A DNA stretch of 64,000 bases, taken from positions 21,428,001 to 21,492,000 of the forward strand of contig NW_024466599.1 of NCBI RefSeq assembly GCF_017591425.1, read 5' to 3'. The notes under the pieces are model-generated. The model did no database searches. It was not told where the DNA came from and worked only from the letters and a program-made list of their open reading frames with translations. Of this stretch, positions 1-12,910 are shown piece after piece; position 1 is the first letter of the stretch; every line of letters begins with the position of its first letter. Both the position numbers and the translations under genes were made by a program. Origin of the DNA: Ochotona curzoniae. Taxonomy: Eukaryota; Chordata; Mammalia; Lagomorpha; Ochotonidae.

Positions 1-38
1 TATTACTAGTAAGCCATGTTTTTGACATAAAATATTAG

Positions 39-90
39 ATATTTTAGATATATAAATATAGGATATCTAACTACAAGATATCTAAAATAT
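39..90. repeat. AT-rich inverted repeat (hairpin)
   Basis: Positions 39-51 (atattttagatat) are the exact reverse complement of 78-90 (atatctaaaatat), with a 26-nt loop. The surrounding 30 nt is also rich in gatatc/atatct words. It may be a remnant of a small palindromic element or chance AT-rich sequence. Confidence 0.5.
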
Positions 91-1532
91 TAGGTATGTT
101 TGGTTAGATGATAACTAGTGATGTGCTTGCTCTCTGTGTTGCTAATTAAATCCAGTGTATGAATTATTAGGATCATCTCAGAGTGAATCAAGGGATTTTA
201 TGTCATAAAGCAGATACTTGACAGTTGTCCATCTTTAGAGATGACAAATTAGTGTTTTGAACTGACTCAGTTTATAACTTTTTATTGTGAATTTATTTTG
301 CTTTGCTTTGTTCCACTCTTATTGGCCCTGTGTGCTACATAATTTAATTTGCTGAACCTTTTATTTCTTTTTGTACAGTTGAAAAGCAGCTTCCCTCTAG
401 GAGAGGGTAAGATTGTCCCATGAAAACAAGGCAATTAAAAGAATGCAGTCATTATCTGGCTACTCAGTAAATTGTTTTTATGTCTTTCCTGAGATGAAAT
501 GGTTGCTGGATAGAGATTTAATGTAGACTTTATTACTTAATGTAGACTTTGAATGTAATGAAACTCAAAAAGAAATCTAGAATGTAATAACTTAAATGAA
601 GTATGATTTTGTTATAATGATTTGAATTTTTAACTATTGATACATCAAGAGAACTAACTGATGTTTTCAGAAAGACAGTTTTGTGTTTTGTTTTCATTGG
701 AGTCTATATTTAAACATGAACTGTCAAAGGATTATGGTATTTTTACAAAATCTGTTTCATGGGTTAATTATGCTCTGCCACTGGCATTGGAAAGAATAGA
801 ATGCAGGAGACATAATTCTATACCAGTGTTAACATGGGATCCTGATCATGGGTCCTTAACATCGTACTGTTAAGGAAAGGATGTTAATTTTTTTTATTAA
901 CTGACTTCTTTTTGTTTGCCTATGTTGATGTTAATATATGCATACATTTCTTTAGCTCCTTCCACAATCTGGATATAGAATAGTTTCATTGCTCCAGAAC
1001 TCAGCCTTACATGATCTCTTATGGGCACATCCTCTCTCTGACCCTTGACAGACACTGGTCTGTTTTACATTTCTTTCTTTATGGAGTGGTTGAATGGGCA
1101 CTGTCAGATAACTATCTCAAGTATGCTGTCAAATAAGCTAAAATCTGGGACAATCAGCCAGATAATGTCTGTGAAGGTATTTATAACAGAGATACCAAGT
1201 ACTTAAAAAGTAATTTTACTCATGTTGTTAAATAAGTAGGTGGGTCTTAGCTGGGCTCTTCTCCATAGTCAGGTGTGTGTAGTGTTTGATAATTTCTGTT
1301 CACTCAGAGGCTTCTTTGTTGTGTATGGTTCTCTGTGGTTCTGACTGATGGGGATCCCTGTATTATTTAATGTGTTTTAACTTCATGTTCCTTTTATGTA
1401 AAATGATAGCTATTGTGATGGATGATTATGATAATTAAAAGTTAATATAATAATTGGACATACCCATGAATGTTCAGTAGAAATAGACACATACTTATGT
1501 ATATGTATTTGAGAACACTTTAAGGAAGTCTG

Positions 1533-1605
1533 TTTTGGTACAAAAATTAAAATCTGTGCATAGGTTTTTTTCATATTTTTTTCTGTGAGCTTTTTGAGGA
1601 GTTAT
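1533..1605. repeat. Fragment of an unclassified interspersed repeat
   Basis: This segment contains ggtacaaaaatt, tgtgcatagg, ttcatatttttttctgtgag and ctttttgagg in that order. Similar words occur at 47577-47770. They resemble a widespread mammalian repeat with 'caaaaagttcatg' ends, probably a non-autonomous DNA element, but I cannot name the family. Confidence 0.35.
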
Positions 1606-3489
1606 TGTGTGTGGAACCTGCCTATGTGGGAATTCAGTCAATTTTTAAAAAGTGTGTCTTGTAAATAATATGGTCTACAGTTATTTTGAAATAGCTTAGT
1701 AGTGGAATATCATGTCCTTTTGATGCCTGGATCTCCCCCACAGCCAATGGGAAAGTGATCCTCACAGAATCACTGTTTTCAATTGTTTTTAGATTTTTTG
1801 GGGGAGAGGGAAAATATACCACACATTTCTGTTGGGGAGTGGGAAAAGGTGCATGCAATTGTTATGTTAATGATTCCTAAGGTATGATTTCAAAATCAAT
1901 GATTGTGTCATGCAGGTTAAATCTTTGCTTCCTTTTAAACTCATAAATTTATGTTGTAAAATTGATTTTCTTCTCAAAATTCTTAGTTTCTTCTTAAAAG
2001 CAAACTACATAATGTTCTGACATAATACAGCATATAGGATATAGTTGCTTTCCTATGAATTTAACTATTTAAGGAACTGCAGAAGCAGACTTAGAGTGTC
2101 TTGTTTCACTCTTTTTTCAGTGTTATCTGTCTCATTATTAATGTTTAAAATAGTTATATAGAATCACTAAATAATAGAATTGGAAAGAATATTTGTGTTT
2201 GTCTCATCTATTAATTCTCTCCAGCTTAAAGTTCCCCCTTCACAAAAATATTTCCAGTACTCTTCAATGTCCTGAAATAAGATTCTTGGTTAATTAATTT
2301 TTTGTCTCCGTAACCTAAATGAATTGATACACTTTAGCTGTAATAAAATGAATAAATAGTTGACAATAGAATGCAAAATATATTGTGCTAAAGAACTGAA
2401 AGGAAAGACAACCTCCAACAGATATCCACGATCCCGCGGTTAGACGTAGTGCATATCCCATGGAGAAACACTAATCTAAAGCAATTTTTATCATTTTGTG
2501 GATGAAGAAGGTAGGAGTGGGCATGAGAAGACAGAGCAGGGGGTGCTGGATGCAGTTTGGAATGTTATAATTATATAGGTCTGTTATTATTAGCACTTAG
2601 GAACAAAACTGCTTTGTGGTTTTTTCAAAAGCTTACATAAAAGTTTTTAGTTTTTATGAGAGGAGGTTAGCTATGTCTTATTCTCATCTTGTCACTGTGT
2701 ATTATTCCCACATAGAGGCCACTCTTGCCAGTTTGTTGGCTGAGCAAGCCTGGGTGTATTGCAGCACTTTTTTACTGTTAACCTCTAATTGTGTCCATGT
2801 AGAGTTGTCTCTCAGTTCATGGACTTCCTTGGGACCCTTCTTCTGGGTTGAATGTAGGTATTGGATTGTGCACACATGTGTAATAACTCTGGAATACATA
2901 GTGGTGGCTAGATATATTTCCAGAACTCCTGTTTTTTTTTTTTTTTCTGGCTTTGTGACTTTGGATAATATTTTTTATCTGTAAAATTCTCAAGTTTCCT
3001 TTCTTCCTTGTTATCACAAGGCTGAAATAAATGAGTGTGTAAAGGAAAGTGATTTGTGACCTGTGTGATGTGATGTGCGCATACAGTGATTTAGTGTTGC
3101 CTAAGACCTAGCATCCTCCTTTTCTAAGGTGTAAGGAGAATGTGATCATACAAAAACTCTAAATTGAATCATAATTTTACTTCCTTGGACCTAAGAAATT
3201 ACTACCCACCTTTAGGTACATCGAATATCTTTTTAGCTTCTGTTTGTGTTTACTCAGTCCCCAGTAGTTGCACAAAAAACAAATCCAAATCACAACTTTT
3301 CAGTTTTTAGCTCCACTATTATGTAGCAAAGGAAGTGTCCAAGAGAAGCATGCAGCCTTGGCTACACAGTCATAGCCTGTGTTTCTGCATCATGACTTAC
3401 ACATTTAGAATTGTCCCAGGAGCATCCTCTCAAGAACACAAGCAAGTTACCTGTACCTTATTCTCTACCCAAGTTCACCTTTTGCCGTA

Positions 3490-3492
<3 letters not shown>

Positions 3493-3562
<70 letters not shown>

Positions 3563-3600
3563 GAGGGAGGGAGGGAGAGAGAGAGAGAGAAAGAGAGAGG
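3493..3600. repeat. Compound (GT)n-(GA)n-(GGGA)n microsatellite
   Basis: An uninterrupted (GT)26 tract at 3493-3544 runs directly into a purine tract of GA and GGGA units to about 3600. It is a plain compound microsatellite. The GT part is of the Z-DNA-forming type and the GA part of the triplex-forming type. Confidence 0.97.
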
Positions 3601-4205
3601 TGAAGTAGAGATTATATGAGAACAAAGAATAATTCTAGATAAGAACTTTCTTTGTAGTAAGAAAAGAGACTATGAAAAGTGAAGCTGGAGCCCTATTGTC
3701 TCAGCTGGAATAGAGGCCTTGCCCTGAGTCCCTGGAGTCAAATAATGTATGTCCTTTAATGCCCCGTAGGGCAAGTGGGCCAGCAGAGGTAAGGAGTAGG
3801 ATGCAGGACCAACTCTGATGTAGGGCTGCTGTTTTTGTTTGCTTTATATATCCAACTTCTTGGTAGGGATCCACAGTAAAGGGTTTCATGAGCAGAAAAT
3901 GTTTGCAGATCACTGGGCTAAATTTTCTGTAAAACATTATGAACTCTGAATTTCCACAATATATGATTTTTATAGGCAGTGCGGTTTTTAAATTAATTGA
4001 CTTTTCAGAGATGCCTATCATAATGATTGCATTATGCTGTTCTGAAAACTATTTCCTGTCTGTAAACTAACATGGTTGCATTCGGAGATTTTATGATTTT
4101 CAAGAATTCTATAAATGTTGTTACCATTCTTAGGCTTCATGAGCTTTTGTTTCAAATGTTTTTATTGGTGCTTATGCTAACTCCCCTTGCTGTGTTCTTT
4201 GTGTT

Positions 4206-4488
4206 AATTAAAAAAATATATTTATTGGTTGGAAAGTCATTTACAAGGGAAGAAGAGACAGAGATTTTCATTTGCTGATTCACTTCTCAGATGGTTGCAA
4301 TGGCTGAGGTTGGGCGAGGCATAAGGCTGAAGCCAAGAGCTTTGGCCATCTTTGCTGCTTTTCTCAGGCTATTAGTAAGTAGGGAGCTGGACCAAAAGTG
4401 GAACTGCTATGACTTAAACCAATGCTGATACGGGATGCTGGAAGTACAGGTGTCCACTTAACCTGATAATGCTACAGCATCGGCCTAT
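4206..4488 (-). mobile_element. C-type SINE, reverse orientation
   Basis: A diverged copy. It starts with an A/T tail (atatttattggttgg), continues through 'gattcacttctcagatgg' and 'gagctggaccaaaagtgg', and ends with a degraded tRNA-like head near 'gctacagcatcggcc'. Confidence 0.8.
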
Positions 4489-5420
4489 TTGTTAATTTTA
4501 AGAATATGCTACATGAAACAGTTTAAAATAGATGGAGAATTTCAGGGTCATCCTCCATCTGTTATTTATTTTGATTTCTGCTAGTCTAGGGAAAAAAGGA
4601 GCCATAGAAGTAATGTTTTAATAGCAAAGCAGATGTTCCAGATATTAACCCTGTTATTATTTGCACAAATATACTTTTAAACATGAACCCAAATGTAGTC
4701 ATTATCTTTCAGAATAAGTCAGAAAAAGTGTTTTGTGACACTTATATTCCTACCAAATCCATGGTTGATGAAATTCAATCTGAAATGCTTGAAAAAAATT
4801 GTTTTCACATAGGTTATAAGGTGTTGAACAATAAGACACCTCTTCAATTTTAGAACCTAGTCTATGAATACAGTTAGTAAGATCTATAATTTATGTGTAA
4901 CTAATATATTTATTTGTGTTTTCTTTACTTTTTTAATTGTGCAATTTATTTTTTAACTTCCCAACTTATTTCTTAGAATAGCAAAATACAGTTTGTCCTG
5001 ATTTGGCTCCATTGCTTAGATATCTGATTTATTTCATCAGTGAAAATTGCATTGCTGATTTTGCAAACGTTAAGAACGTTCCTCAAGTTTATTTCCAGTG
5101 GAAGACAATGTTAGGCTGCAGTTTTATTTTGTTTTTTTGTTTTGTTTTTCTTAAAGCAGTATTGTCTTAACTGCTTGAGAGTTACAAATCCTGGTGCTAA
5201 AGATGAGGAGCATCTCTACAGAACAAGTTACATTTAACATACAATTTTAAGGAGCCAAAATTTTGAATTCTTTGCATAACTTACGGGTTAAGCTCTTTGC
5301 TAATTGAAGAATAGATTGCAAGAGGGAAGGATATTTAAAGGTTGTCTTCCTTTTCCTTGTATCTGTTAAAAAAAACCCCACAATGATATTTGTTTTAGTT
5401 GACAAGATAGTAGTGTTTAG

Positions 5421-5746
5421 GGGCCTGGCACAGTAGTCTAGTGGCTAAAATTCTTGCCTTGCATTCACTGGGCTCCCATATTGGCACCAGTTCCAATTTT
5501 GACTGCTCCACTCCCTTCCAGCTCCTTGCTTGTGCCCTGGGAAAGCAGCGGAGGACAGCCCAAAGCCTTGGGACCCTGCACCCACATGGGAGACCAGGAA
5601 GAAGTTTCTGGCTCCTGGCTTCGGATGGGCTCAGGTCTGGCCATTGTGACCACTTAGGGAGTGAATCAGCAGATGGAAGATCGATCTTCTGTGTCTCCTC
5701 CTTTCTGTATATTTGACTTTCCAATAAAATTGATAAACAATTAAAA
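5421..5746 (+). mobile_element. C-type SINE, full length
   Basis: It opens with gggcctggcacagtagtcta and then has a B-box-like region, 'ctccttgcttgtgccctggg', 'gggaccctgcacccacatgg' and 'agtgaatcagcagatggaag', ending in 'gactttccaataaaa'. The family is a tRNA-derived, pol III-type SINE specific to lagomorphs. Short ORFs across this element are not genes. Confidence 0.92.
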
Positions 5747-6289
5747 ACGAATGTCTTTATTCAGTTTATATTTCTCTGTGGTGTAAGCTTTCTAGAAGAT
5801 AATGACAGCTGTAGTTTTTTGTATAAATAATGTGATCAGTTTGTGTTTTTTGATTTGTGATTAATTGTGATTTTGTGGTGGAATGCCTTTTGTTGCAGTT
5901 TACTTGTTAAATCTTTCCAGATACACTGGGATTTTATGCCTTGCAGTGACTAACAGTATCTTAAGAAAAGATTGCTGTCAGAATATCAACTCTATGTGAT
6001 AGACCCTAGGCAAGTGTCTTTGCTGTTACATAGTTCAAAGTTTATGCTGCTGCTTCTTATTGGCCAACTGTGCCTTCACTGATAACCTAGTGGTGGATCT
6101 TGTCCAGCCTCCTGATACAAGCAGTCTTGGCTTCTGACTTTGGCCTTTGACATAAATGTTAAGACTCTTTTCCTTTTTTGTTAGAATGTAAAAATAAAAC
6201 TCTTTACACTTGGAAAGTACAGGTTGAAGGAGAGAGACAACAGTCCTGCAGTTTTGTTTTGCAGGAACTACCCGTAAACAAGTGTTCTT

Positions 6290-6800
6290 CTCACTCGTCG
6301 TCATTCCCCATTGCCCTGCCCCCAGCCCCAGGGAATGTTACTCCATACTCTGTCTCTACAGCCCTGCCTATTCTAGACATTTCATGTGAATGAAATCATG
6401 TAATGTATGGATTGTTATAGTGTATAGTATGTTCAAAGTCTGTCTTATAGCATGTGTCAGTACTTCCTTTTTTGTTATGTAATGTTGACTAGTATTTTCT
6501 TTCGTAAATGAAGACATTCGGTTTGTTTCTACTTCTAAAGTATTTTTAATAATGCATAATACACACACAATACATTTAATGTATATTTTTGTGTGGTCAT
6601 ATATTTTCATTTCACTTTGATATATATGTATCTGTTTCTAAGAATGGAGTTGCTGGGTCATAGAACCTTGTTTAATATGAAGGAGTATATTTACTTGTAT
6701 CACATCTCATAGGTAGGGGCTAGGAGACATACTACAGTTAGTGTAATTTTTTTTCTGAAATGTTTTCATATAGTGGTGTTCCACTTAATGTGGGTGTATG
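6290..6800 (-). mobile_element. Ancient L1 (L1ME-like) 3' end, reverse orientation
   Basis: The order 'cctattctagacatttcatg', 'gaatgaaatcatg', 'agcatgtgtcagtactt', 'tgtgtggtcatatattttca' and 'gttgctgggtcata' is the reverse complement of the 3' region of old mammalian L1 elements. It is heavily decayed with no coding capacity. Confidence 0.7.
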
Positions 6801-7739
6801 CGGTTTTAACTTTTGTATCTTATAAGGAAATCTTGTGTAATAACAGGAAATGTTGAAATGTTGTGTACTTGCCATTTTACACAGAAAAAAAACCTGGGTG
6901 ACATTTCATTAAAAAAATCTCCCTGTTAATAATTCATGATATCTGAAGTGAGTTGAAAGAAACAAAAACCCCACAGAGTTCCTGAAAAATTGGAAAACCT
7001 GTTCAGCACTAACAGTCTCTGTACAGTGTGTACCGAAGAATAACTTCAGGGGTCTTTGCTTTCTGTCTTAGCTTGCTTGAACACTCTCGTTCCTGCAGAT
7101 GCAGGCCTAGCTTGTACTTTAGCCCTTTTCAGTGCCAGAACCTTCTCTGATGCCTTTCTAGTGGAAAGTGCACCCACTGGTCACAGGACAGAACCTAGCT
7201 TTGTCCCAACTATCTGTGTCCCTCAGCCTTCCTCATTCTCGCATTCTCCATCTTGGAACCAAACAGTGTCTAAAGCTCCAGTTCTATTTGTAATGCTGTA
7301 CAACTGTCATGCTTAATGATTTTTCATGAGTTTGACATTTAGTATATGCTTGTTTTCTTGTCTTCCTCTTTGCATCTTTTTCTCCCTGTCCTCCTGGTGT
7401 CTGTACGTTCACTCTTCTCTTCCTAACCTTGCTGCCCGCCCTGGGCAGGTGCAGACTTGTTTTTCTCTGTAGTGTCTTGCGTCTGCACGACTGCTGCTTT
7501 GTCTTTTCCCCTTTTTGTTACTGCGGCAGTAAGAAATGGACATGTTATCTTAAACAGCAGAGAATGGTTCAGTTCCTTTTGCCAGCCTTCCCCAGTCACA
7601 GCCTGTTCCTTCCCAGTCCCATAGAGGTGCCATAGATGTCATTGTCCAGCATCCTTCTCGATAACTTGCTGTTTGTGGATAGAAACCTCATGGCAGCAGA
7701 GTTTTGGAGAGGGTATTGTCCCCGCTTGCCAAAATGAGA

Positions 7740-7965
7740 TTTTTCTTTCTTCTTTTTTTGAGATTTTTCTTTTAACAGTATATCTTGGAGTGCTGTTCAT
7801 TTTAGAAATTGTAGTTTGACCTCATTCTGCCCAGCTGCTTCGTAGTGCTTCATGGTGGTAGATATGCCACCTTTTATTTAGCTCTTCTGTCAGTGGACGT
7901 TTATATTGGTTCTTATCCTGTTGCCAACGGTGCTACAATGAAACATCTTTGTACATGTAGTTGAG
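7740..7965 (-). mobile_element. Ancient L1 3' end fragment, reverse orientation
   Basis: The words 'atatcttggagtgctgttca', 'ttcgtagtgcttcatgg', 'ctcttctgtcagtggacg' and 'gctacaatgaaacatctttg' follow the order of the antisense L1 3' region. It is a decayed fragment. Confidence 0.6.
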
Positions 7966-8289
7966 TGTTTGTCTTTGGTGGGTGCCAGGCGGAAATCTGT
8001 GAGAGTAGGCATGTTCAGCTTTGCAGTAGCCACTCTGCCGCTGGCATTTCAGAGTGACCAGACCTCTTTGCTTTATCCTTCCTCCAGCTGTGAAGGCACC
8101 ACACCTACAGTGACTGTTAGAACATCAAAGGCAAAACAGACATTCTGCTAGTAGGCTGGGGGTCTTGGTGGTGATACTTTGTTGTTTCAGTATGCATTTT
8201 TCTTGAAAATAAATTGACTGGAACATTTCTTTTTTGACCATTTATGGTCCCTCCTCCCCTGTAAGTCCCATGTATCCAGTTGGATTCTT

Positions 8290-8490
8290 TATATACATAA
8301 CATTTTTATAAATATTATTGAAATGTACATACAGAGAAGTACATACATAAATTCCAAGTGCACAGTTCATGGACTTTAATAACCTGCAGCAGTCCAACCA
8401 AGACGCGAGCATTCTAATTCTCAGAAGCCCCCTGGTGTACCTTCTGGTTACTACACCTGCACCTAACATCCTGTAAATCTTCATTCCTAC
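8290..8490 (-). mobile_element. Ancient L1ME-like fragment, reverse orientation
   Basis: 'gaaatgtacatacagagaag', 'caagtgcacagttcatggac', 'cagaagccccctggtgta' and 'ggttactacacctgcaccta' match the antisense L1ME 3' region in order. No ORF is preserved. Confidence 0.6.
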
Positions 8491-10213
8491 TTCCAGCATT
8501 ACAAAGCAATTGTAGATAAAGTTTTAGAGAACTGTGGACATTTATAATATTGAGATGTCTATCGATAATTTCTTCTCTCAATGTCATTTGACCTAATCCT
8601 GTCTTAATCTTGTAGTGGACTCTTCCCATAGGATTCAGTAGGGCTATGTTACTAAAATTCATTTCTTATTGAAAGTCCTCTTCCTTGCCTCATTTTGAGC
8701 AGATGTTACTGTGATTTGGCCCCATTCTGATCCTTAACTTTTTGGTTAGGTGTCTTTTTAAATCGGAATTCATGAACTCTGGTTTTATTTCTTTGAGATC
8801 CTTTCTGAAGTGTCTGTTTATTTTGTATCTTCTTTCTGAATCTGGGGAAGTGTTCTCCTGCTGCTTCAGAAAATAGTAGAATGATACCATTTGTCCATTC
8901 TTGCTCTTTTCTGTATGTTTTCTCCAAACCTGTAAAGGTGCCAGGATAAACTACATTTTCCTTTCGGCTTCGTTTGCCAGCTTTGTGAGTGTGTGATTAA
9001 TATGGAAATATGTCATGTTCTTTTGTTTTATCCATTGTCTCTTCTGATTGGTTGCTTGCTAAAGGAACATGTTTTATGTGTTCATAATATTTTTAATATA
9101 AGTTGCTTAATGAAAGTTTCTGATGGTTTTCTGATCCCTTTTGTAGAGGCTTGAAGTTTTAAAATGAATAAAATCAGCAAATATGAATAAGATCACCATG
9201 ATGATTTTCTATTTAATTGACTTTAAATTAATGGTCTGCCTATTAAAAGAATTTAAAATTATTTCTAATAAAAATTACTATGTGATGATGCCATTGAAAA
9301 TAAAAATAAGAGTGTAGGAGGAGAAAGCAGTAATAAGAACCATAATCATTTTTTCTAGTATTGAATGTTAAATTTAGCTGCAAGCCTTCCATCCCCAGAG
9401 ATTCCAAAGGAAAACAAATGCAGTTCTTGCTGGGGAAATAAAGCAGCATACCATTTCATCAGGCAGGATGGGATGTTTATGCCACTAGGTTCTGAAAAAT
9501 ATGTCCAGAGGCCCCTGAAGGATCTGCTGAAAGATAGCTGTGACCTCCCTGACAGCAGTTCTGGAGAAAACACAGGCTTGTCATCAGAGGGGCTGTGTAA
9601 ATGGGCACAGATTCGTGGATTGGAAAGGAATTAACCAGCTCATAAATAATTTACTTATGTTTGTCAAAAAGCTTAAATCTGTGTGATTTTTCCTGGATGT
9701 GACGTTTCCAAGAAGAGTAGTGCATACCAGAGTATCTGTCTTCAACTGTTTGAACAGTAGACATTGTTCAGTTCCTTCATGTTGTAGAGAGATCTCACTC
9801 AGGTTCTAGCTGTCTGCTGAAACATTTTGTTTTCATTGCTAAGTGGTCATTTTCTATTAATGACTATTCTGTCTGCACATTTATCTGCAGTGATTGATGT
9901 TAGTGTTTGTAATTTCATTTTATATGTCATTTAAAGCAAGTTCAACATACTGCTTTTTATTTGGAAGTGTGGAAAAATTATGATTGCTCTGGTTACAATT
10001 TGTCTCAAATACATTTGTATTTAATTAGAGATTGTAAAAAGGATGATCCTGTTCCAGATTAGTGTTTATGAAGTTTTGTTACTAAATCATTTTTATGTAT
10101 AAAATAATACATCTGTATTTTTAAAATAGAGATGTAAAAATTCTTCAAAAAGCAAAAACTTTGTGCCTTCCATTTTCCACCATGGGTGATGACCCCCAAA
10201 ACATTTTTGTTGT

Positions 10214-10287
10214 TGCTAATGCCCCTTACAATTACAATACGTGTTTTATATGCTAATGCCCCATACAATTACAATAGGTGTTTTATA
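10214..10287. repeat. 37-bp tandem duplication
   Basis: The unit tgctaatgcccc...gttttata at 10214-10250 is repeated at 10251-10287 with very few differences (for example ccctta versus cccata, and tacg versus tagg). It is a local slippage or replication duplication. Confidence 0.9.
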
Positions 10288-12199
10288 TGTGCACAGATTG
10301 GCTATTGATATTCTGAAAATTATTGGTGGTGAAAATACGTTTGACTACAATACTTGATAGGACACTACTTGAGAAGTGCCTTGTGCGTTCCTCATATATG
10401 ATAAACTTATGTCAGTCATTTTATTGCTTTTCTTTAAAACATTGCCACCTGAAAGAGTACGTAGTTTTGTTAATTTTCTTTTGAAAATTCAGAAGTAAGC
10501 TTTAGATGAAAGTTCTGGAGCCACCAGCCTCTGGAAGGTAGTCTGATCTGTTTCCAGAGTGAATCATATCCTCCTCTGGAGAAGATAGTGGGCGAGTTCA
10601 TACATGAATGAGCCATGCTCACCATCAGGAAATCTGTTAGTTGTCCAAATTCCCCAGGCCCTCCTACTTCTCATGGGTGGGTCAGAGCCGAGCCCATACA
10701 ACAGATACAATGAGTTGACCTGAAAGGCTGGTGAGCCAAGGAAAAGCAGAATTGAAATTAACATGTGGTCTAGAAGCCAAATGAAGATTGGAATTTGTGT
10801 GCCAAGTTTACTTGAGCGTTCTGTTTTTGGGTCAACAAGGTTTAGTGACACAACTTTAGTCATCCTCACTTAATCTAGTTGGAATGCTTTCTCTGCTTCA
10901 TGTGTGTGCCCATCATCCTGAAATTTCGCTTCATAAAGTCATCTTTGTGATTCCCCTGGATTCTTTGTTTCCTGTATCACTCTTGTTTGAGTGGAGCCCA
11001 GGCTAGCTTTGACACCTGGCAGATATGATAGTGTTGTTATGCTGTCTTAATGACTGATAGGGTGACTGGTTGGAAATGATGTCCTTCAGAATTTTGTAAG
11101 CATTCTTGTGCTTCCGGTTTTGCAACAAAGATGGCCAAAGCCAGTCCTTTCTAGAAACTGTATAGACTCTTCAATGTTTTGAAAGTTAATGATGAATATT
11201 GGTGGGTTTCAGTTTTTATCCCCTGCCCTGGCTTTCAGTAATTTTCTGCAGTTCTGAAGAATCATGGACTATTCGTTGCTGATTTCCTCACCTTCAGCTT
11301 CCCTCTGCTTTGTGGACCTTGTCAGAATATTGTTAATTAATGGGACCTCCTCTTTTGGCCTTTGGCCTCTGGAAACTCTACTTTCCAACTGTTTACCTTG
11401 TGCCTGTCTTATGGAGTGATATTAATTCTGCTTTCACCTTGTTGAGTTTTTAGTTTTTGCTAAAGATTATTATTGTTTTAAACTTCCTCAGTAGTTCTTT
11501 TATTTGCTGAGTATTTCTATTTTTCATCTTATTTTCCCACAAAAGCAATTTTTTTCTTGTTTCCTGGATATAGTATTTTTTTGTCTTTATGTAAATGCTA
11601 AAGATGATTTTCTTCTTTGAAGTTTTTTTCCCTTGAATTGTTTGTTTCCTTCAAGTATGCTTCCCTCCCCTCTCCCTCCCACTTATTTTAGTTTGTAATG
11701 TCATATTAGGAGTTTTCTCAGATTTCCCATGATTTACTCATAGTAAAGATACATAATTTAAGAAGTCACTAAGAACCTTCCACGTAGGTGAGGCTTAGGA
11801 GCTTTGGGTTTCCCTATGGGGTTAGGTGGACTCTTTATTAGGGAATCCCCCAGTGTTTCTATTTCTATCTTTTCTCATGACCTGGTCAGGTTGCCCAGAG
11901 AAGTGTACATCAGTTTTCTGTCTATAGCTGTCCTTACTCAGTACAGTAGCCACTAGCCATATATAACTAAATTTAAATAACATAAATAAAAAAATTGAGT
12001 TCATCAGCAGCGATAGCCACATTTCAAGTGCTCAGTGGGTATATGGACAGCACAGCTAATGAACGGTTGGATTATTTCAGATGATTTCATGAGCCAGCAT
12101 TGATCTAGTACTGCAGATTATGTTGACGGCCTCTGAAAGCCAGATGGGGAGACAGTTTGAGGTTTCTGCATTTATGATTTACTCTGTAAATGGTTATCT

Positions 12200-12450
12200 T
12201 AGTAGCCCACTTTCTGTTGTTGTAACAAAATGTCTCAGACTGGGTACTTGGAAAAAAGGTTGATATACCCTTCAGTTTTGTCAACTGAAAACCTGAACAG
12301 CTTAGCACCAGCTCTAGAGAAGTCCTCCTGGCCTATAGTGGCATGTGGCAACATGGTGGGGGTGGGGGTGTGGAAGCAGAGCCACCTGGCAGTGCAGGAA
12401 GCCAGAGGATAAGGAAAAATAGGCCAACTCTTCTGTATCAACTCATTCTT
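12200..12450. repeat. Unclassified ancient interspersed repeat, left part
   Basis: This stretch and 12776-12910 read as one diverged element split by the SINE between them. It contains 'gttgtaacaaaatgtctcag' and 'actgggtacttgg' and, to the right, 'agtgagttataaacctctcc' and 'gtgaccccttgagg'. These resemble a common mammalian repeat that I cannot classify without a library search. Confidence 0.4.
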
Positions 12451-12761
12451 TTTTTTTTTTTCCCCCTTAAAGATTTATCTATTTTCATTGGAAAGATTTA
12501 CAGAGAGAAGGAGAGACAGATCTTCCATCTGCTGTTTCAGTCCCCAGATGGCCACAGTGGGAAGAGTTGAGATGATCTGAAGCTTCTTCCAGGTCTCCTG
12601 TGTGGATTTCAGGATCCCAAGGCACCCTTTGCTGCTTTACCAGGCCGTAAGCAGAGAGCTGCATGAAAAGTGGAGCAGCTAGGGCATGAACTGGTGCTCA
12701 TATGGAATGCTGCTGCTTAAAGAGAAAGGATTAGCCTGTTGAGCCATGGTGCTGGCCCTGA
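12451..12761 (-). mobile_element. C-type SINE with target-site duplication
   Basis: Reverse orientation. A T-rich tail is followed by 'tttacagagagaaggagaga', 'gtccccagatggccacagtg' and a head ending 'tgagccatggtgctggccct'. The flanking 14-bp repeats 12437-12450 (atcaactcattctt) and 12762-12775 (atcgactcattctt) match at 13 of 14 positions, which marks the insertion borders. Confidence 0.93.
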
Positions 12762-12775
12762 ATCGACTCATTCTT

Positions 12776-12910
12776 GCAGGATCTGTGTTTATCCCTTCTG
12801 TGGATAGTGCCCACAGTGAGTTATAAACCTCTCCCCCAGGGCTCAGAACCTGCTGTGAGGCCTAAGCGTCCATCCAGTGACCCCTTGAGGGAACGCAGAC
12901 CATAGCTGTC
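12776..12910. repeat. Unclassified ancient interspersed repeat, right part
   Basis: This is the continuation of the element at 12200-12450 beyond the inserted SINE. It contains 'atagtgcccacagtgagtta' and 'ccatccagtgacccctt'. Confidence 0.35.

Noticed and set aside
2616..2984. A 122-codon ORF (MVFSKAYIKV...)
   Set aside because: It is single-exon with no recognisable domain, includes a poly-Phe run from a T tract, and has a different composition from the LCLAT1 exons; most likely chance.
3335..3619. ORFs with Cys-Val and Arg-Glu runs
   Set aside because: They are direct translations of the GT/GA microsatellite.
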